Shown piece after piece: positions 48,953 through 57,652 of a stretch of 64,000 bases of DNA. The notes under the pieces were generated by a model that was given only the letters and a program-made list of their open reading frames with translations, ran no database searches and was not told the origin of the DNA. Numbering within the stretch: the stretch's first letter is position 1; every line of letters starts with the position of its first letter. Made by a program: the position numbers and the translations under genes. Origin of the DNA: Lichenicola sp964249915 (lineage in GTDB: Bacteria > Pseudomonadota > Alphaproteobacteria > Acetobacterales > Acetobacteraceae); contig CAXUEL010000001.1 of assembly GCA_964249915.1 (NCBI GenBank), forward strand, positions 22,839 to 86,838, read 5' to 3'.

Positions 48953-49288
48953 GCATAATCAATGACTTAAATAGGTGGTGCGCCGGTTATCGGCGCTATA
49001 CAGCGTTTATACGGCATGACGAGGCCGGACGGCATGGAGCGTTGTGGGACGAACTCGCTGGCTTGTGTCTCCCCGCTATAACGCGGTTGATAAAGCCCAG
49101 GTGGTGCGGGATCTTGCTTACCCGTTAGATCAATCTGCTCGCCGACCCCGTCTGGTGGACGCTGTGGGTTTGCCTCGGGAGGGGCCGGTTGGGTGTCATA
49201 CAATCAGATTGTTGCGAACGTTCTAGCGATCCTGATGAGGGTGACAGCCGAGGCTCTCGACAAGAGGGCTGCAGGTAAAAGACGGACG

Positions 49289-50050
49289 ATGAAGAACGAA
49301 CCCGAAAACGATATCTCAAGACAAATTGGGGCGCTGATAAATCAACAACAACGCCATCATGACGAAGATGAGAGTAGTGGAAAGTGTAATCGAAACCTGA
49401 CGTTCTTGGCAGTTATGCTTTCTTCGGCTGCTGCTGCCGCAACAATATACCAAGCTATTTATGCTCAACAGCAGTTCGCGGAGATGCGGAGTCAGGATAG
49501 GGCTTGGTTAGAAGTTGTAGGTCCGACCTTTGTTGGTCCAGTCCATTTTGACCAAACGGGCATGCATCTCTCAGTCAGAATAGGCTTTCGTGTCTCAGGG
49601 AAAGTTCCAGCGACCCGCATATGGGTATACGGCCAAATCTTCCCTTTCGACCCAAAGATCAAATTTATAGATCTTGAACGGCGCGTTTGTGCCGCTCGAT
49701 CGCGCCCGCCAGGATTTGAAACGGGACAAGGCTTTTCTCTATTTGAAGATCAACCACCTATCTGGGAGCAAATCTACCCGAACATCAAAGCGGCAGACCT
49801 GCAAAAAGAAGCTACTTTGGTTATTCAGGAAAAGCAGGTCGGCGAAATCGTAACATACCTCATAGGGTGTATAGAATATCGGTATCCGGGGAGCCGTGCA
49901 TTTCATCACACGCCGTATATCTATGAACTTGATAGAACCGATTTCATGAGGTCGCTTGGATGGCGTCACATGAGACCAGCTGAAGGCGATATCCCGCCCG
50001 ATCAAATTGAGTATCTTAATAACCCTGTTGCTTCAGGTGACATTGATTAG
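49289..50050 (+). CDS. Single-TM protein of unknown function, AT-rich
   Basis: About 253 residues if started at MKNEPENDISRQIGALINQQ (a GTG at 49193 is also possible). One membrane helix (about 40-58, TFLAVMLSSAAAAATIYQAI), then QQFAEMRSQDRAWLEVVG and a beta-rich periplasmic or cytoplasmic domain with SVRIGFRVSGKVPATRIWVY. The 50994 protein has the same plan (TM, charged stretch, RAYLSV). GC content is well below the rest of the window, indicating foreign origin. The 48953-49288 gap has no clear gene. Confidence 0.65.
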   Translation: MKNEPENDISRQIGALINQQQRHHDEDESSGKCNRNLTFLAVMLSSAAAAATIYQAIYAQQQFAEMRSQDRAWLEVVGPTFVGPVHFDQTGMHLSVRIGFRVSGKVPATRIWVYGQIFPFDPKIKFIDLERRVCAARSRPPGFETGQGFSLFEDQPPIWEQIYPNIKAADLQKEATLVIQEKQVGEIVTYLIGCIEYRYPGSRAFHHTPYIYELDRTDFMRSLGWRHMRPAEGDIPPDQIEYLNNPVASGDID

Positions 50051-50613
50051 TGAGAGGCGCGGAGCCGCCCTCCTCTACCGGATCATAGGTCAAGAGGCGC
50101 TGCGGTCGGCCACAGAGTTGGTGATCTGAATTAGTGCCGCCATCCATGAGCGGACCAAGGGGCACCAGATCCCGCGAGTCCGAACGGATCGGATCAAAGG
50201 TTAGGAGCCGCTGCGGGATGCCGCGCAGGGGAGATGTGGAGTTGCTGCCAGCATCCGTGAGGGGACCAGCTACCACCATATCCCGTCCGGTCGCGGTGGG
50301 GCTGGATGCCTGAACGGCGGGACCGCCCAAATAGGCTGTTCGCTACACCGGCACCCGGCTGGATGCGGCCGGCGGCAGCGGCGGCACGCTCGGACACCGC
50401 AGCTACCGACTCCATATAGCCCAGCAGCTTTTTGGTGGCGCTTCCCGTGTCCCGAAGCGCGCCGGCCATTGCCTCCATGGCGCCCTTGGTAGTGTTCACC
50501 TCGCGCTGTGTCGCCTGTAGCACGGCGATGATCTGGTCAAGCGGGCCTTTCGTGGCCTGCTGATCCACCACCAGGTCAATGGCGATCTTGTAGACTTCAA
50601 TGTTCTCGGACAT
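50016..50613 (-). pseudogene. Tape-measure-like remnant with tandem repeats, frameshifted
   Basis: From 50613: MSENIEVYKIAIDLVVDQQA, DQIIAVLQATQREVNTTKGA, then a coiled coil, as at the start of phage tail tape measure proteins. Near 50320 the frame shifts: a single extra base in TTTGGG would restore a second frame that reads GPAVQASSPTATGRDMVV and then two diverged repeats (PQRLLTFDP and PQRLLTYDP). The DNA repeat period is about 112 bp. Likely a decayed fragment of another phage. Confidence 0.6.
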
Positions 50614-50993
50614 GGGGACTTATCTCGCGCAGGTGGAGCAGGCAGCCTTGCCCGCCGTGAGGGCAGCTGGCGGCGTCCCAGGATCTAGGTGTTGCATCGG
50701 ATCATCTTTCGGTTGTTGCGGGTGCGCGTTCGCAGCCGGGTGCCGGTTGCGCAGGCCGATGGGCATCTGGCCGTGCTTTGGCAGTGCGCGCATCATGTCG
50801 GCGTCGAGCGATTCAGGTGGCCGAGATGAAGCTTTCCGGCCCGGGCGCAAGCCCGGCGGAAGAAGCAGCGCCGTGTCTCGACAGTGTGCGGCGGCAGCGG
50901 CGTGCAGGTAGCCCCTTCCACCAACTATGCGGGCCACAGCGTTAAGGTATTGCTGCTTAGTGTCCGGCGTCGAAGTGTCTTTGCTAAGACGTA
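50614..50993. other. Gene-free or unrecognised stretch
   Basis: No convincing gene. A minus-strand frame (50620-51036, 138 residues, ending LTAGKAACSTCAR) lies just upstream of the tape-measure-like remnant and could be a decayed tail gene, but its sequence is not recognised. Confidence 0.3.
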
Positions 50994-51752
50994 ATGGCGC
51001 GGATGAAAAAATTATGTGGGGTCTATGTGGCGCCAATCGGGTGGCACTTTAAAGGTAGGGGTGGGGGTTTAGTGAGGGACGAAGACGCGGCTCAACCTAT
51101 TGAGTCACATCCTGGCGACAGTCTTGAGGCCGCCTACCGTGCTGCATTCAACATGGGCGTGCCGCGGAACGGATTTTGGCGCCTTTTTCTGCGAACCGCA
51201 AAAAAGTCTGCGCCACCCCTTGCTCGTCTCACGCTCTTCGTCGTGATTGTCACGGCAGGAATTCAAGGCTGGCAGATCTTCGTGATCCGCGATCAAGAAC
51301 GACAGCAATTGAGAGCTTATCTGTCGGTAGAACCTGTTTCGGAGCCGTTAATAATTCCACCGTTGTCTTTGATTGGATCAGCTATGGTGCATAATAATGG
51401 AAGCACTCCAGCTAACGACCTTATTGTACAACTGCGGATTGCACTCGCTCCTGTAGCCTCCCTAAAGCATTTAGATTATCAAACTCTTCTCCTACCGTCC
51501 CCATTTTCTGATTACGGTTCGATTTTTCCGCAGAAAGATAAAGACGTTCAGACCGAAGAAGTATTGGATACCAGTGATGCTGATAAGAGGGACTTTGATG
51601 CAGGTAAGATTGTTGTGCTAGTGCTTGGAACATTATCTTACACAGACGCATTTCACTTCAATCGACATACTGACTTTTGCTGGTATTACGGTAAGTCGAC
51701 GGTCGGCATTAATCAGGTACAGTTTTGTGCTGCACATAATGGCGCAACTTGA
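50994..51752 (+). CDS. Single-TM protein of unknown function, AT-rich
   Basis: About 252 residues. Charged N-terminus, a membrane helix (about 78-96, RLTLFVVIVTAGIQGWQIFV), then RDQERQQLRAYLSVEPVSEP and a beta domain with NNGSTPANDLIVQLRI and GTLSYTDAFHFNRHTDFCWY. The TM-QQ-RA(W/Y)L-V plan matches the 49289 protein. GC is low. The following gap 51753-51970 shows no gene. Confidence 0.65.
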   Translation: MARMKKLCGVYVAPIGWHFKGRGGGLVRDEDAAQPIESHPGDSLEAAYRAAFNMGVPRNGFWRLFLRTAKKSAPPLARLTLFVVIVTAGIQGWQIFVIRDQERQQLRAYLSVEPVSEPLIIPPLSLIGSAMVHNNGSTPANDLIVQLRIALAPVASLKHLDYQTLLLPSPFSDYGSIFPQKDKDVQTEEVLDTSDADKRDFDAGKIVVLVLGTLSYTDAFHFNRHTDFCWYYGKSTVGINQVQFCAAHNGAT

Positions 51753-51970
51753 GTTTGTCCTACATGGGTATATCCTAGCAGCACATCTGGGCGAGACATC
51801 GGACGTTCTATTTCAGGCGTTTCTGACGGATGGGTTCCAGCGTAACAGGCGCAACACATTTGGTGAATTAGGACCCAAATGGGTGGGGTCACTTCAAATA
51901 CTACAACAAGCCTCCTCGCCTAAATATTGACGAATTGCATCGGCGACCTAACGTGCCTGTTGAGGCTTAT

Positions 51971-53098
51971 TTACTTGTTCTCGATCATATGCAATCCCGC
52001 CGGCGGCGACAACGGCATCCGGTTCCCCACCCAACGCCACAGACGTGGCTTGCGGCGCCTGTCCTTGAGCCGGTCACTAACCCACCAGTACAGTCGCTGC
52101 GCGTGGTCCTTGACCAGCGGCAGCGCGACAGGATCGCCGCCGACCCAGGGCAGGAACGGGTTGGAGCGGCTGTAGGCCCAGATCGACACCCGCACCGACG
52201 GCTTATCCGTGGTGCTGCGGCGGTGGATGCCGCTGGTGTCCGCGACCACCAGCGTGTTGGCCGCGACCGGCATGCGGCGCGGCTCGCCGTAGCCGAGCCG
52301 TCGGATCTCAGCCTCGGTGATCCGGAACGAGCCTTCCGCCGTCAGCCGGTCGCCGGCGTCGCGCGCGGTCATCGACACCCGCCTCTCCCACGCGAGCTTG
52401 CGCCGACCGGCGCGGTGCGAACCGGGCACGTAGGCGAACGGGGCCGCGTCCTGCTCCACGTCCTGCAGGAAGAACCACGCCTTGACCGTCGGGTGGAACG
52501 TGTCGGTGTGGAAGAAGGACTGGATGTCCGGCTCGGCGTCCGGCGCGAACTGGCTGAACACGGTCTGCACGTAGAGCGACGGGCGGCGGCGGAACGAGCC
52601 GACATAGTTGATCAGGCCGCGATAGGCCGGCCCTTCGAGCACCTTGCGCACCACCGGAAGCCGCTTCAGGGTCGGGCCGTCCAGCGCGATCAGCCGGGTC
52701 AGGGTGTCGCCGATCACCGCCTCCCGCGCCGGCACGTCGAGCGACAGGATCTCGTCGCGGAACGCCGCGAAAGTGGCCGGGTCGAGGAAGTCCGGCTTGA
52801 CAATGAAGCCGTCGCGCTCGAAGGCGACCCGGTCGGTTTCCGACAGCAGCTTCGTCAGGCGGCGGCGTCTCGACTCGCCGATCCGCGCCGCCAGCCGCCG
52901 GCGGGCGACGTGCAGCCCGCGCCGGTTCAGCGCCTCGCTGCCGATCACCGGGTTGGCGTTGAATGCCTTGGACGCGGTCAGCACCGCCATCGCCTGGAAC
53001 GGCAGCAGCAGGCGCCGCCAGCCGGACATCGGCCGTCGCCCGGTTGCGGGCGGTGCATCGCGTGCTCCGGTTCGGTCGAGGAGGGCGGCCTGGTCCAT
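51971..53098 (-). CDS. PhyH-family Fe(II)/2-oxoglutarate dioxygenase
   Basis: 375 residues from MDQAALLDRTGARDAPPATG. FNANPVIGSEALNRRGLHVA in the N-terminus, then the double-stranded beta-helix with HTDTFHPTVKAWFFL (HxD ligands, about 216-219), FAYVPGSH, and DTSGIHRR (distal His) with RVSIW (2-oxoglutarate Arg). Family members hydroxylate lipids or small molecules. It is divergent from a paralogue. Substrate unknown. Confidence 0.8.
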   Translation of the reverse strand: MDQAALLDRTGARDAPPATGRRPMSGWRRLLLPFQAMAVLTASKAFNANPVIGSEALNRRGLHVARRRLAARIGESRRRRLTKLLSETDRVAFERDGFIVKPDFLDPATFAAFRDEILSLDVPAREAVIGDTLTRLIALDGPTLKRLPVVRKVLEGPAYRGLINYVGSFRRRPSLYVQTVFSQFAPDAEPDIQSFFHTDTFHPTVKAWFFLQDVEQDAAPFAYVPGSHRAGRRKLAWERRVSMTARDAGDRLTAEGSFRITEAEIRRLGYGEPRRMPVAANTLVVADTSGIHRRSTTDKPSVRVSIWAYSRSNPFLPWVGGDPVALPLVKDHAQRLYWWVSDRLKDRRRKPRLWRWVGNRMPLSPPAGLHMIENK

Positions 53099-53382
53099 GA
53101 CGGGTCTGCTGTCCTGTGTCGGGCGCACGCTGCCAGCGGCGGCGGTTCGTCGGAAGCGGAAAAACCGCCGGGCCGGTCATAAGGCGGTGCGCGGGCTGCC
53201 GTTTTGCCGCGCGGCCGGTCCCCGTGCCATGTTCCGGCCACGCGTCCCGCCGGCCGACGCGCCGGCTGCCGCCGACCCCGGACCGGGCGGCAGACGCACG
53301 CGACGAGCAGCGAAGGCTTCACGCCGATGACCGAACGTGCAGATCCGACATCCCCGGCGCGGTCCGGCGGCGAGCGTCGCGC

Positions 53383-54450
53383 GTGATGCGCGTCCTGTCC
53401 GCGGCTGGCGGCGCGGTCCGGCAGGCGAAGCGGGCCGCATTGCTGCCGTTCTGGACCGCCCAGCTGCTGACCGGGGCCAAGTCGTTCCGCGACAACCCGG
53501 TGATCGGCAGCCCCCGGCTGAACCGTCTGGGCCTGCACGTCGCCCGCCAGGGCCTGGCGCACCGCCTGGCAGCGCTACGCCGCCGCCGCCTGTCGCGGCT
53601 GGTCGCGCCCGGGCACGTGGCCGCCTTCGGGCGCGACGGCTTCGTCACGGTCCGGGACTTCCTGCCGCAGGCCGAGTTCGACCAGCTGCTGCGTCAGGCC
53701 CAGGGCTTCCGCGGCCCGGCGCGCGAGACCGTCCAGGGCGACACCATCACCCGCCGCCTCGCCCTCGATCCGGCCGCCCTCGACCGGATGCCGGCGCTGC
53801 GCCGGCTGCTGTCGCACCCCACCTGGCGCGGGCTGCTGCGCTACGTCGGCAGCCACGACTCCGAGCCGGTCTGCTACCTGCAGTCGATCCTGTCCGGCGC
53901 GGTGGCGGGCGAGCCGGACCCGCAGACCGCGCTGCACGCCGACACCTTCCAGCCCACCGTCAAGGCGTGGCTCACCCTGACCGACGTCGCGCCCGATGGC
54001 GGCCCGTTCGTCTACGTGCCGGGCTCGCACCGGATCACGCCCCGGCGCCGGGACTGGGAATGGCGGATGAGCGTCGCCGCGCGCGAGGCGCCGAACCGCT
54101 TGAGCGGGCGCGGCTCGTTCCGCATCGACCGGGACGAACTGGCAGCGTTGGGATACGCGGCGCCGCGCGCCTTCGCCACTCCCGCCAACACCCTGATCGT
54201 CGCTGACACCTCCGGCTTCCATGCCCGCGGCCCGAGCGCCGGTCCCGGCCTGCGGGTCGAGGTGTGGGCCTATGGCCGGCGCAACCCGTTCTTCCCGGCG
54301 CCGGTCGATCCGTGGCGCCTGCAGGCGCTCGGTGCCAGGCGGGCCGGCACGTTCTGGCGGCTCGGCGACCTGCTCGACCGGCTGGGCGTGAAGGGACAGG
54401 GCTGGCGCCGCCGGGAGAACGTGTCCGCGTTCGACCCGCCCGACGGCTAG
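53383..54450 (+). CDS. PhyH-family dioxygenase, paralogue of the divergent gene
   Basis: 355 residues from MRVLSAAGGAVRQAKRAALL; its ATG overlaps a short upstream frame's stop (TGATG). FRDNPVIGSPRLNRLGLHVA mirrors the divergent protein. Metal site HADTFQPTVKAW (about 186), FVYVPGSHR, DTSGFHAR. The 284-bp gap between the two genes (53099-53382) has no other gene but may hold the shared promoter. Confidence 0.8.
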   Translation: MMRVLSAAGGAVRQAKRAALLPFWTAQLLTGAKSFRDNPVIGSPRLNRLGLHVARQGLAHRLAALRRRRLSRLVAPGHVAAFGRDGFVTVRDFLPQAEFDQLLRQAQGFRGPARETVQGDTITRRLALDPAALDRMPALRRLLSHPTWRGLLRYVGSHDSEPVCYLQSILSGAVAGEPDPQTALHADTFQPTVKAWLTLTDVAPDGGPFVYVPGSHRITPRRRDWEWRMSVAAREAPNRLSGRGSFRIDRDELAALGYAAPRAFATPANTLIVADTSGFHARGPSAGPGLRVEVWAYGRRNPFFPAPVDPWRLQALGARRAGTFWRLGDLLDRLGVKGQGWRRRENVSAFDPPDG

Positions 54451-54478
54451 CGGCCGGCTGGCGACGGCCGCCGGTCGG

Positions 54479-54760
54479 TCAGGCGGACACCTTGACGCCC
54501 TTCCAGAACGCCACCCGGTCCCTGATCTCTGCCGCCGCCGGCTTGGGATCGGGATAGAACCACACCGCGTTCTCGTTCACAGCGCCGCCGACGGACAGCG
54601 AGTGGTAGTGCGCAGTACCCTTCCATGGGCACCGGCTGGTATGGCTGCTCGGCGCCAGCACGCCCGGCCGCACCGAGGCGACGGGGAAATACGCGTTGCC
54701 CTCCACCGTGACGATGTCGTCGCTTTCGGCGACGACCTGGTCGTTCCACACCGCCTTCAT
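54479..54760 (-). CDS. DUF427 family protein
   Basis: 93 residues from MKAVWNDQVVAESDDIVTVE, with GGAGACGCGG upstream. Conserved DUF427 motifs: NAYFPVASV, SRCPWKGTAHYHSL, and NAVWFYPDP. Small beta-tent fold of unknown function, common in alphaproteobacteria. Confidence 0.88.
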   Translation of the reverse strand: MKAVWNDQVVAESDDIVTVEGNAYFPVASVRPGVLAPSSHTSRCPWKGTAHYHSLSVGGAVNENAVWFYPDPKPAAAEIRDRVAFWKGVKVSA

Positions 54761-54851
54761 CCGCGTCTCCCGCATGAGCCTTGGGCTGCCAGGATAGCGC
54801 GGATGCGCGGGCGGCGCACCTGCACGTCCTGGCCGGACCGGTTGCCGTTGG

Positions 54852-54974
54852 TCAGCGCATCACCAGCCACATGCCGCCGGCGAAGAACACCGACACCGCC
54901 AGGGCGGCGCAGCTGGACACGATCGAGCCGACGCCGTGGGTGCGGAGCATCGGGGTCTTGATGGGAGTCGACAT
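54852..54974 (-). CDS. Tiny membrane protein
   Basis: 40 residues, MSTPIKTPMLRTHGVGSIVS, with one hydrophobic helix (CAALAVSVFFAGGMWLVM). No good ribosome site. Function unknown. Confidence 0.4.
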   Translation of the reverse strand: MSTPIKTPMLRTHGVGSIVSSCAALAVSVFFAGGMWLVMR

Positions 54975-55224
54975 GAGAGCAAGGTCCGGTTTCGCGCGGA
55001 ACGGCCATACCGTCCCGCAAGGGAGCGGACATCTAGTGTCGCCCCGGAGCCGGGTCGACGCACGCATATGCATATCTTCTGTGCAGCCTGTGATTAACCG
55101 ACAAGCAACTTTGTCTGGAATGTGGCTTGGGACGCGGGGCAACCCGGCGGCCCATCGAACGTAGACCGCCCGCCGCGACGCGGAGCCGTTGCCCGCCGAC
55201 CGACGGCAGAACAGGACCCCGATC

Positions 55225-55815
55225 ATGAGATCCCTTACCGCCGCCAGCCTGCTCCTCGCGCTGACCGCCGGCACCGCCTTGGCCCAGGTGCCGCCACGCA
55301 CGCGCGGCGTGATCACCGCCGTCGACGGCGACAGCGTCACCCTGCGCAGCCACGCCGGCACCGTCACGCTGAAGACCACCGCCGATACCGGCTATGTCGG
55401 CGCCACCAAGGCCAGCCTGACCGCGGTGCAGAGCGGCCGGTTCATCGGCACAGCAGCGGTGCCGCAGCCGGACGGCACGCTGAAGGCGCTGGAGGTCACG
55501 GTGTTCCCCGAAAGCATGCGCGGCGCCGGCGAGGGCAACTACGGCTGGGACCTGGGCAAGAACTCGTCGATGACCAACGGCACCATCGGCTCGGTGGTCG
55601 GCACCAGCGGCCGCACCATGACCGTCGACTACAAGGGTGGCCAGAAGAAGCTGCTGGTGCCCGACGACGTGCCGGTGGTGGACCTGGAGCCCGGCTCCAA
55701 GTCGCTGCTGAAGCCCGGCGCGCACGTGGTCGCGTTCGGACCCAGGGGCGCCGACGGCAGCGTGGACGCCAAGCGCATCATCGTCGGCGAAGACGGGACC
55801 GTGCCGCCGATGTAG
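55225..55815 (+). CDS. Periplasmic DUF5666-like protein
   Basis: 196 residues; signal peptide MRSLTAASLLLALTAGTALA cut before QVPPR. Repeated small beta modules (GVITAVDGDSVTLRSHAGTV and GTIGSVVGTSGRTMTVDYKG) match DUF5666-type domains. AGGA precedes the start. It is upstream of the cytochrome/molybdoenzyme pair and may be functionally linked to it. Confidence 0.75.
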   Translation: MRSLTAASLLLALTAGTALAQVPPRTRGVITAVDGDSVTLRSHAGTVTLKTTADTGYVGATKASLTAVQSGRFIGTAAVPQPDGTLKALEVTVFPESMRGAGEGNYGWDLGKNSSMTNGTIGSVVGTSGRTMTVDYKGGQKKLLVPDDVPVVDLEPGSKSLLKPGAHVVAFGPRGADGSVDAKRIIVGEDGTVPPM

Positions 55816-55882
55816 TCTCTCCCCATATGGAGCCGGGCCGGCGCGTGAGCATGCGCGTCCGTCCGGCCCGGGAGACGCCATC

Positions 55883-56539
55883 ATGTCCGACACGACGGCT
55901 GGTCCAGCGCGGACCAGGCGGGTCGTCATCATACACCCGCTCGTGGTCCGCCTGACCCACTGGGTGAACGCCGTCGCCCTCGTGATGATGGTGTCGAGCG
56001 GATGGCAGATCTACAACGCCTCGCCCCTGCTGCCGTTCGAGTTCCCGGCCTGGGCCACCCTCGGCGGCTGGCTCGGCGGCGGCATCGCCTGGCACCTGGC
56101 GGCGATGTGGCTGCTGGTCGGCAACGCCGCGATCTACTTCGCCTACGGGCTCGGCGGCCGGCACTTCATGCGCTCCTTCCTGCCGCTGACGCCGCGCACG
56201 GTGTGGCGCGACCTGCGCGAGGCGCTGAGCTTCCGGCTGCAGCACAAGCTCGGCACCTACAACGCGGTGCAGCGCCTGCTCTACGTCGTGGTGCTCCTGC
56301 TCGGCGTGGCGGCGCTGCTGTCCGGCCTGGCTCTGTGGAAGCCGGTGCAGCTGCAGCTGGTCGACGACCTGCTCGGCGGCTACCCCACCGTGCGCTGGAT
56401 CCACTTCGGCGCCATGAGCGGCATCGTGCTGTTCGTGGTGGTCCACTTGGCGCTGGTGGCGGTGGTGCCCAGGACCCTGCCGGCGATGATCACCGGCCGC
56501 GCCACGACCGACGTCGAGCCGCAGGAGCTGCAGCCGTGA
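55883..56539 (+). CDS. Cytochrome b561-type membrane subunit
   Basis: 218 residues with four membrane helices. Heme-ligand candidates: HPLVVRLTHW (H18, H25), AWHLAAMWLL and WIHFGAMSGIVLFVVVHLAL. It belongs to the cytochrome_b561/Ni-hydrogenase b type and is coupled to the following molybdoenzyme (GTGA). It would pass electrons between the quinone pool and that enzyme. Confidence 0.85.
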   Translation: MSDTTAGPARTRRVVIIHPLVVRLTHWVNAVALVMMVSSGWQIYNASPLLPFEFPAWATLGGWLGGGIAWHLAAMWLLVGNAAIYFAYGLGGRHFMRSFLPLTPRTVWRDLREALSFRLQHKLGTYNAVQRLLYVVVLLLGVAALLSGLALWKPVQLQLVDDLLGGYPTVRWIHFGAMSGIVLFVVVHLALVAVVPRTLPAMITGRATTDVEPQELQP

Positions 56540-57312
56540 CCGACCACCGCACGCCTGACGCGCGCGCCGAGCGCCGTGCCCTGCTGCAGGCGCTGCAGCC
56601 GCGTCTGGACGGGATCGGCCGTCGCATGCTGCTGCGCCAGGGCCTGTCGCTCGGGGCGCTCACCATGCTTTCGGGATGCAACCTGGCCGACGGCGACGCG
56701 GTCGACCGGGTGCTGCTGGCGATGTCGCGCTTCAACGACCGGGTGCAGGCGCTGCTGTTCGACCGCACCCGCCTCGCCCCCACCTACGCCGCCAGCCGGA
56801 TCACCCGCCCGTTCCCGTTCAACGCCTTCTATCCGATCGACAACGCGCCCGACCTCGACGAGGACGACTGGAAGCTCGAGGTGTCCGGGCTGGTGTCCGA
56901 CAAGACACCGTGGACGGTACAGCGCCTGCGCGCGCTGCCGCAGCGGAGCCAGATCACCCGGCTGATCTGCGTCGAGGGGTGGAGCGCCATCGGCCAGTGG
57001 AGCGGCGCCCCGTTCGGCGAGTTCCTGCACCGGATCGGCGCCGACACCACCGCGCGCTATGTCGGCTTCAAGTGCGCCGACCGCTACTACTCCTCGATCG
57101 ACATGCAGACCGCGCTGCATCCGCAGACCATCATGGCGCTCGACTTCGAGAACAAGCCGCTGCCGACCGAGTTCGGCTATCCCTTGCGGCTGCGCATCCC
57201 GACCAAGCTCGGCTTCAAGAACCCGAAGTTCATCGCCGCGGTGTTCGTCACCAACACCTATCCGGGCGGCTACTGGGAAGACCAGGGCTACAACTGGTTC
57301 AGCGGCAGCTGA
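56536..57312 (+). CDS. Sulfite-oxidase-fold molybdopterin enzyme (YedY/SorA-like)
   Basis: 258 residues from a GTG overlapping the cytochrome stop. A twin-arginine-like start (RRMLLRQGLSLGALTMLSGC) with a lipobox-like cysteine implies export. The Mo-ligand cysteine is in TRLICVEGWSAIGQW (about 156), and ARYVGFKCAD, then GYPLRLRIPTKLGFKNPKF, YPGGYWEDQGYNWF match the family. Acts in the periplasm with the cytochrome. Substrate unknown. Confidence 0.85.
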   Translation: MTDHRTPDARAERRALLQALQPRLDGIGRRMLLRQGLSLGALTMLSGCNLADGDAVDRVLLAMSRFNDRVQALLFDRTRLAPTYAASRITRPFPFNAFYPIDNAPDLDEDDWKLEVSGLVSDKTPWTVQRLRALPQRSQITRLICVEGWSAIGQWSGAPFGEFLHRIGADTTARYVGFKCADRYYSSIDMQTALHPQTIMALDFENKPLPTEFGYPLRLRIPTKLGFKNPKFIAAVFVTNTYPGGYWEDQGYNWFSGS

Positions 57313-57314
57313 GC

Positions 57315-57617
57315 TCAGCGCCCGACGCGGATCTCGGCCACGGCGCGCCCGGCGGCGAGGTCCCACAGGAGCACCCGGTCCGGTCCGCCGCCGGACAGCG
57401 CGATCGCCAGCACCGTGTCGGACTGACGCGCCAGCGCGGTGATCCGGGTGCCCGCCGGCTCCTGCGAGGGCGCCGCCGGCGCGGCTGCGGTCACGCCGGC
57501 CCGCGGCTGCGACAGCCGGTGCACCACCACGGCGACCAGGCCGGCGGTGCCGCCGAGGATCAGCACTCCCATGGCGACCACCAGCGCCAGCAGCGCCCGC
57601 GTCTGGCCAGCACCCAT
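57315..57617 (-). CDS. DUF6476-like small membrane protein
   Basis: 100 residues with an N-terminal membrane helix (about 10-33, LLALVVAMGVLILGGTAGLVAVV), then VLAIALSGGGPDRVLLWDLA, AAGRAVAEIRVGR. The layout fits DUF6476, usually found beside RluA-type and rpoH genes in alphaproteobacteria. Function unknown. Confidence 0.7.
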   Translation of the reverse strand: MGAGQTRALLALVVAMGVLILGGTAGLVAVVVHRLSQPRAGVTAAAPAAPSQEPAGTRITALARQSDTVLAIALSGGGPDRVLLWDLAAGRAVAEIRVGR

Positions 57618-57652
57618 TTCCCGCCCCCTCGGTTTGCGTCTACACCGGCGCC

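Noticed and set aside
51625..51930. Plus-strand 101-residue frame (MEHYLTQTHFTSIDILTFAG)
   Set aside because: Its first half overlaps the 50994 gene in another frame and its sequence has no protein-like pattern after it.
53328..53386. 19-residue leader peptide (MTERADPTSPARSGGERRA) before the second PhyH gene
   Set aside because: It overlaps the gene start (TGATG), but there is no ribosome site or regulatory sequence to support it.
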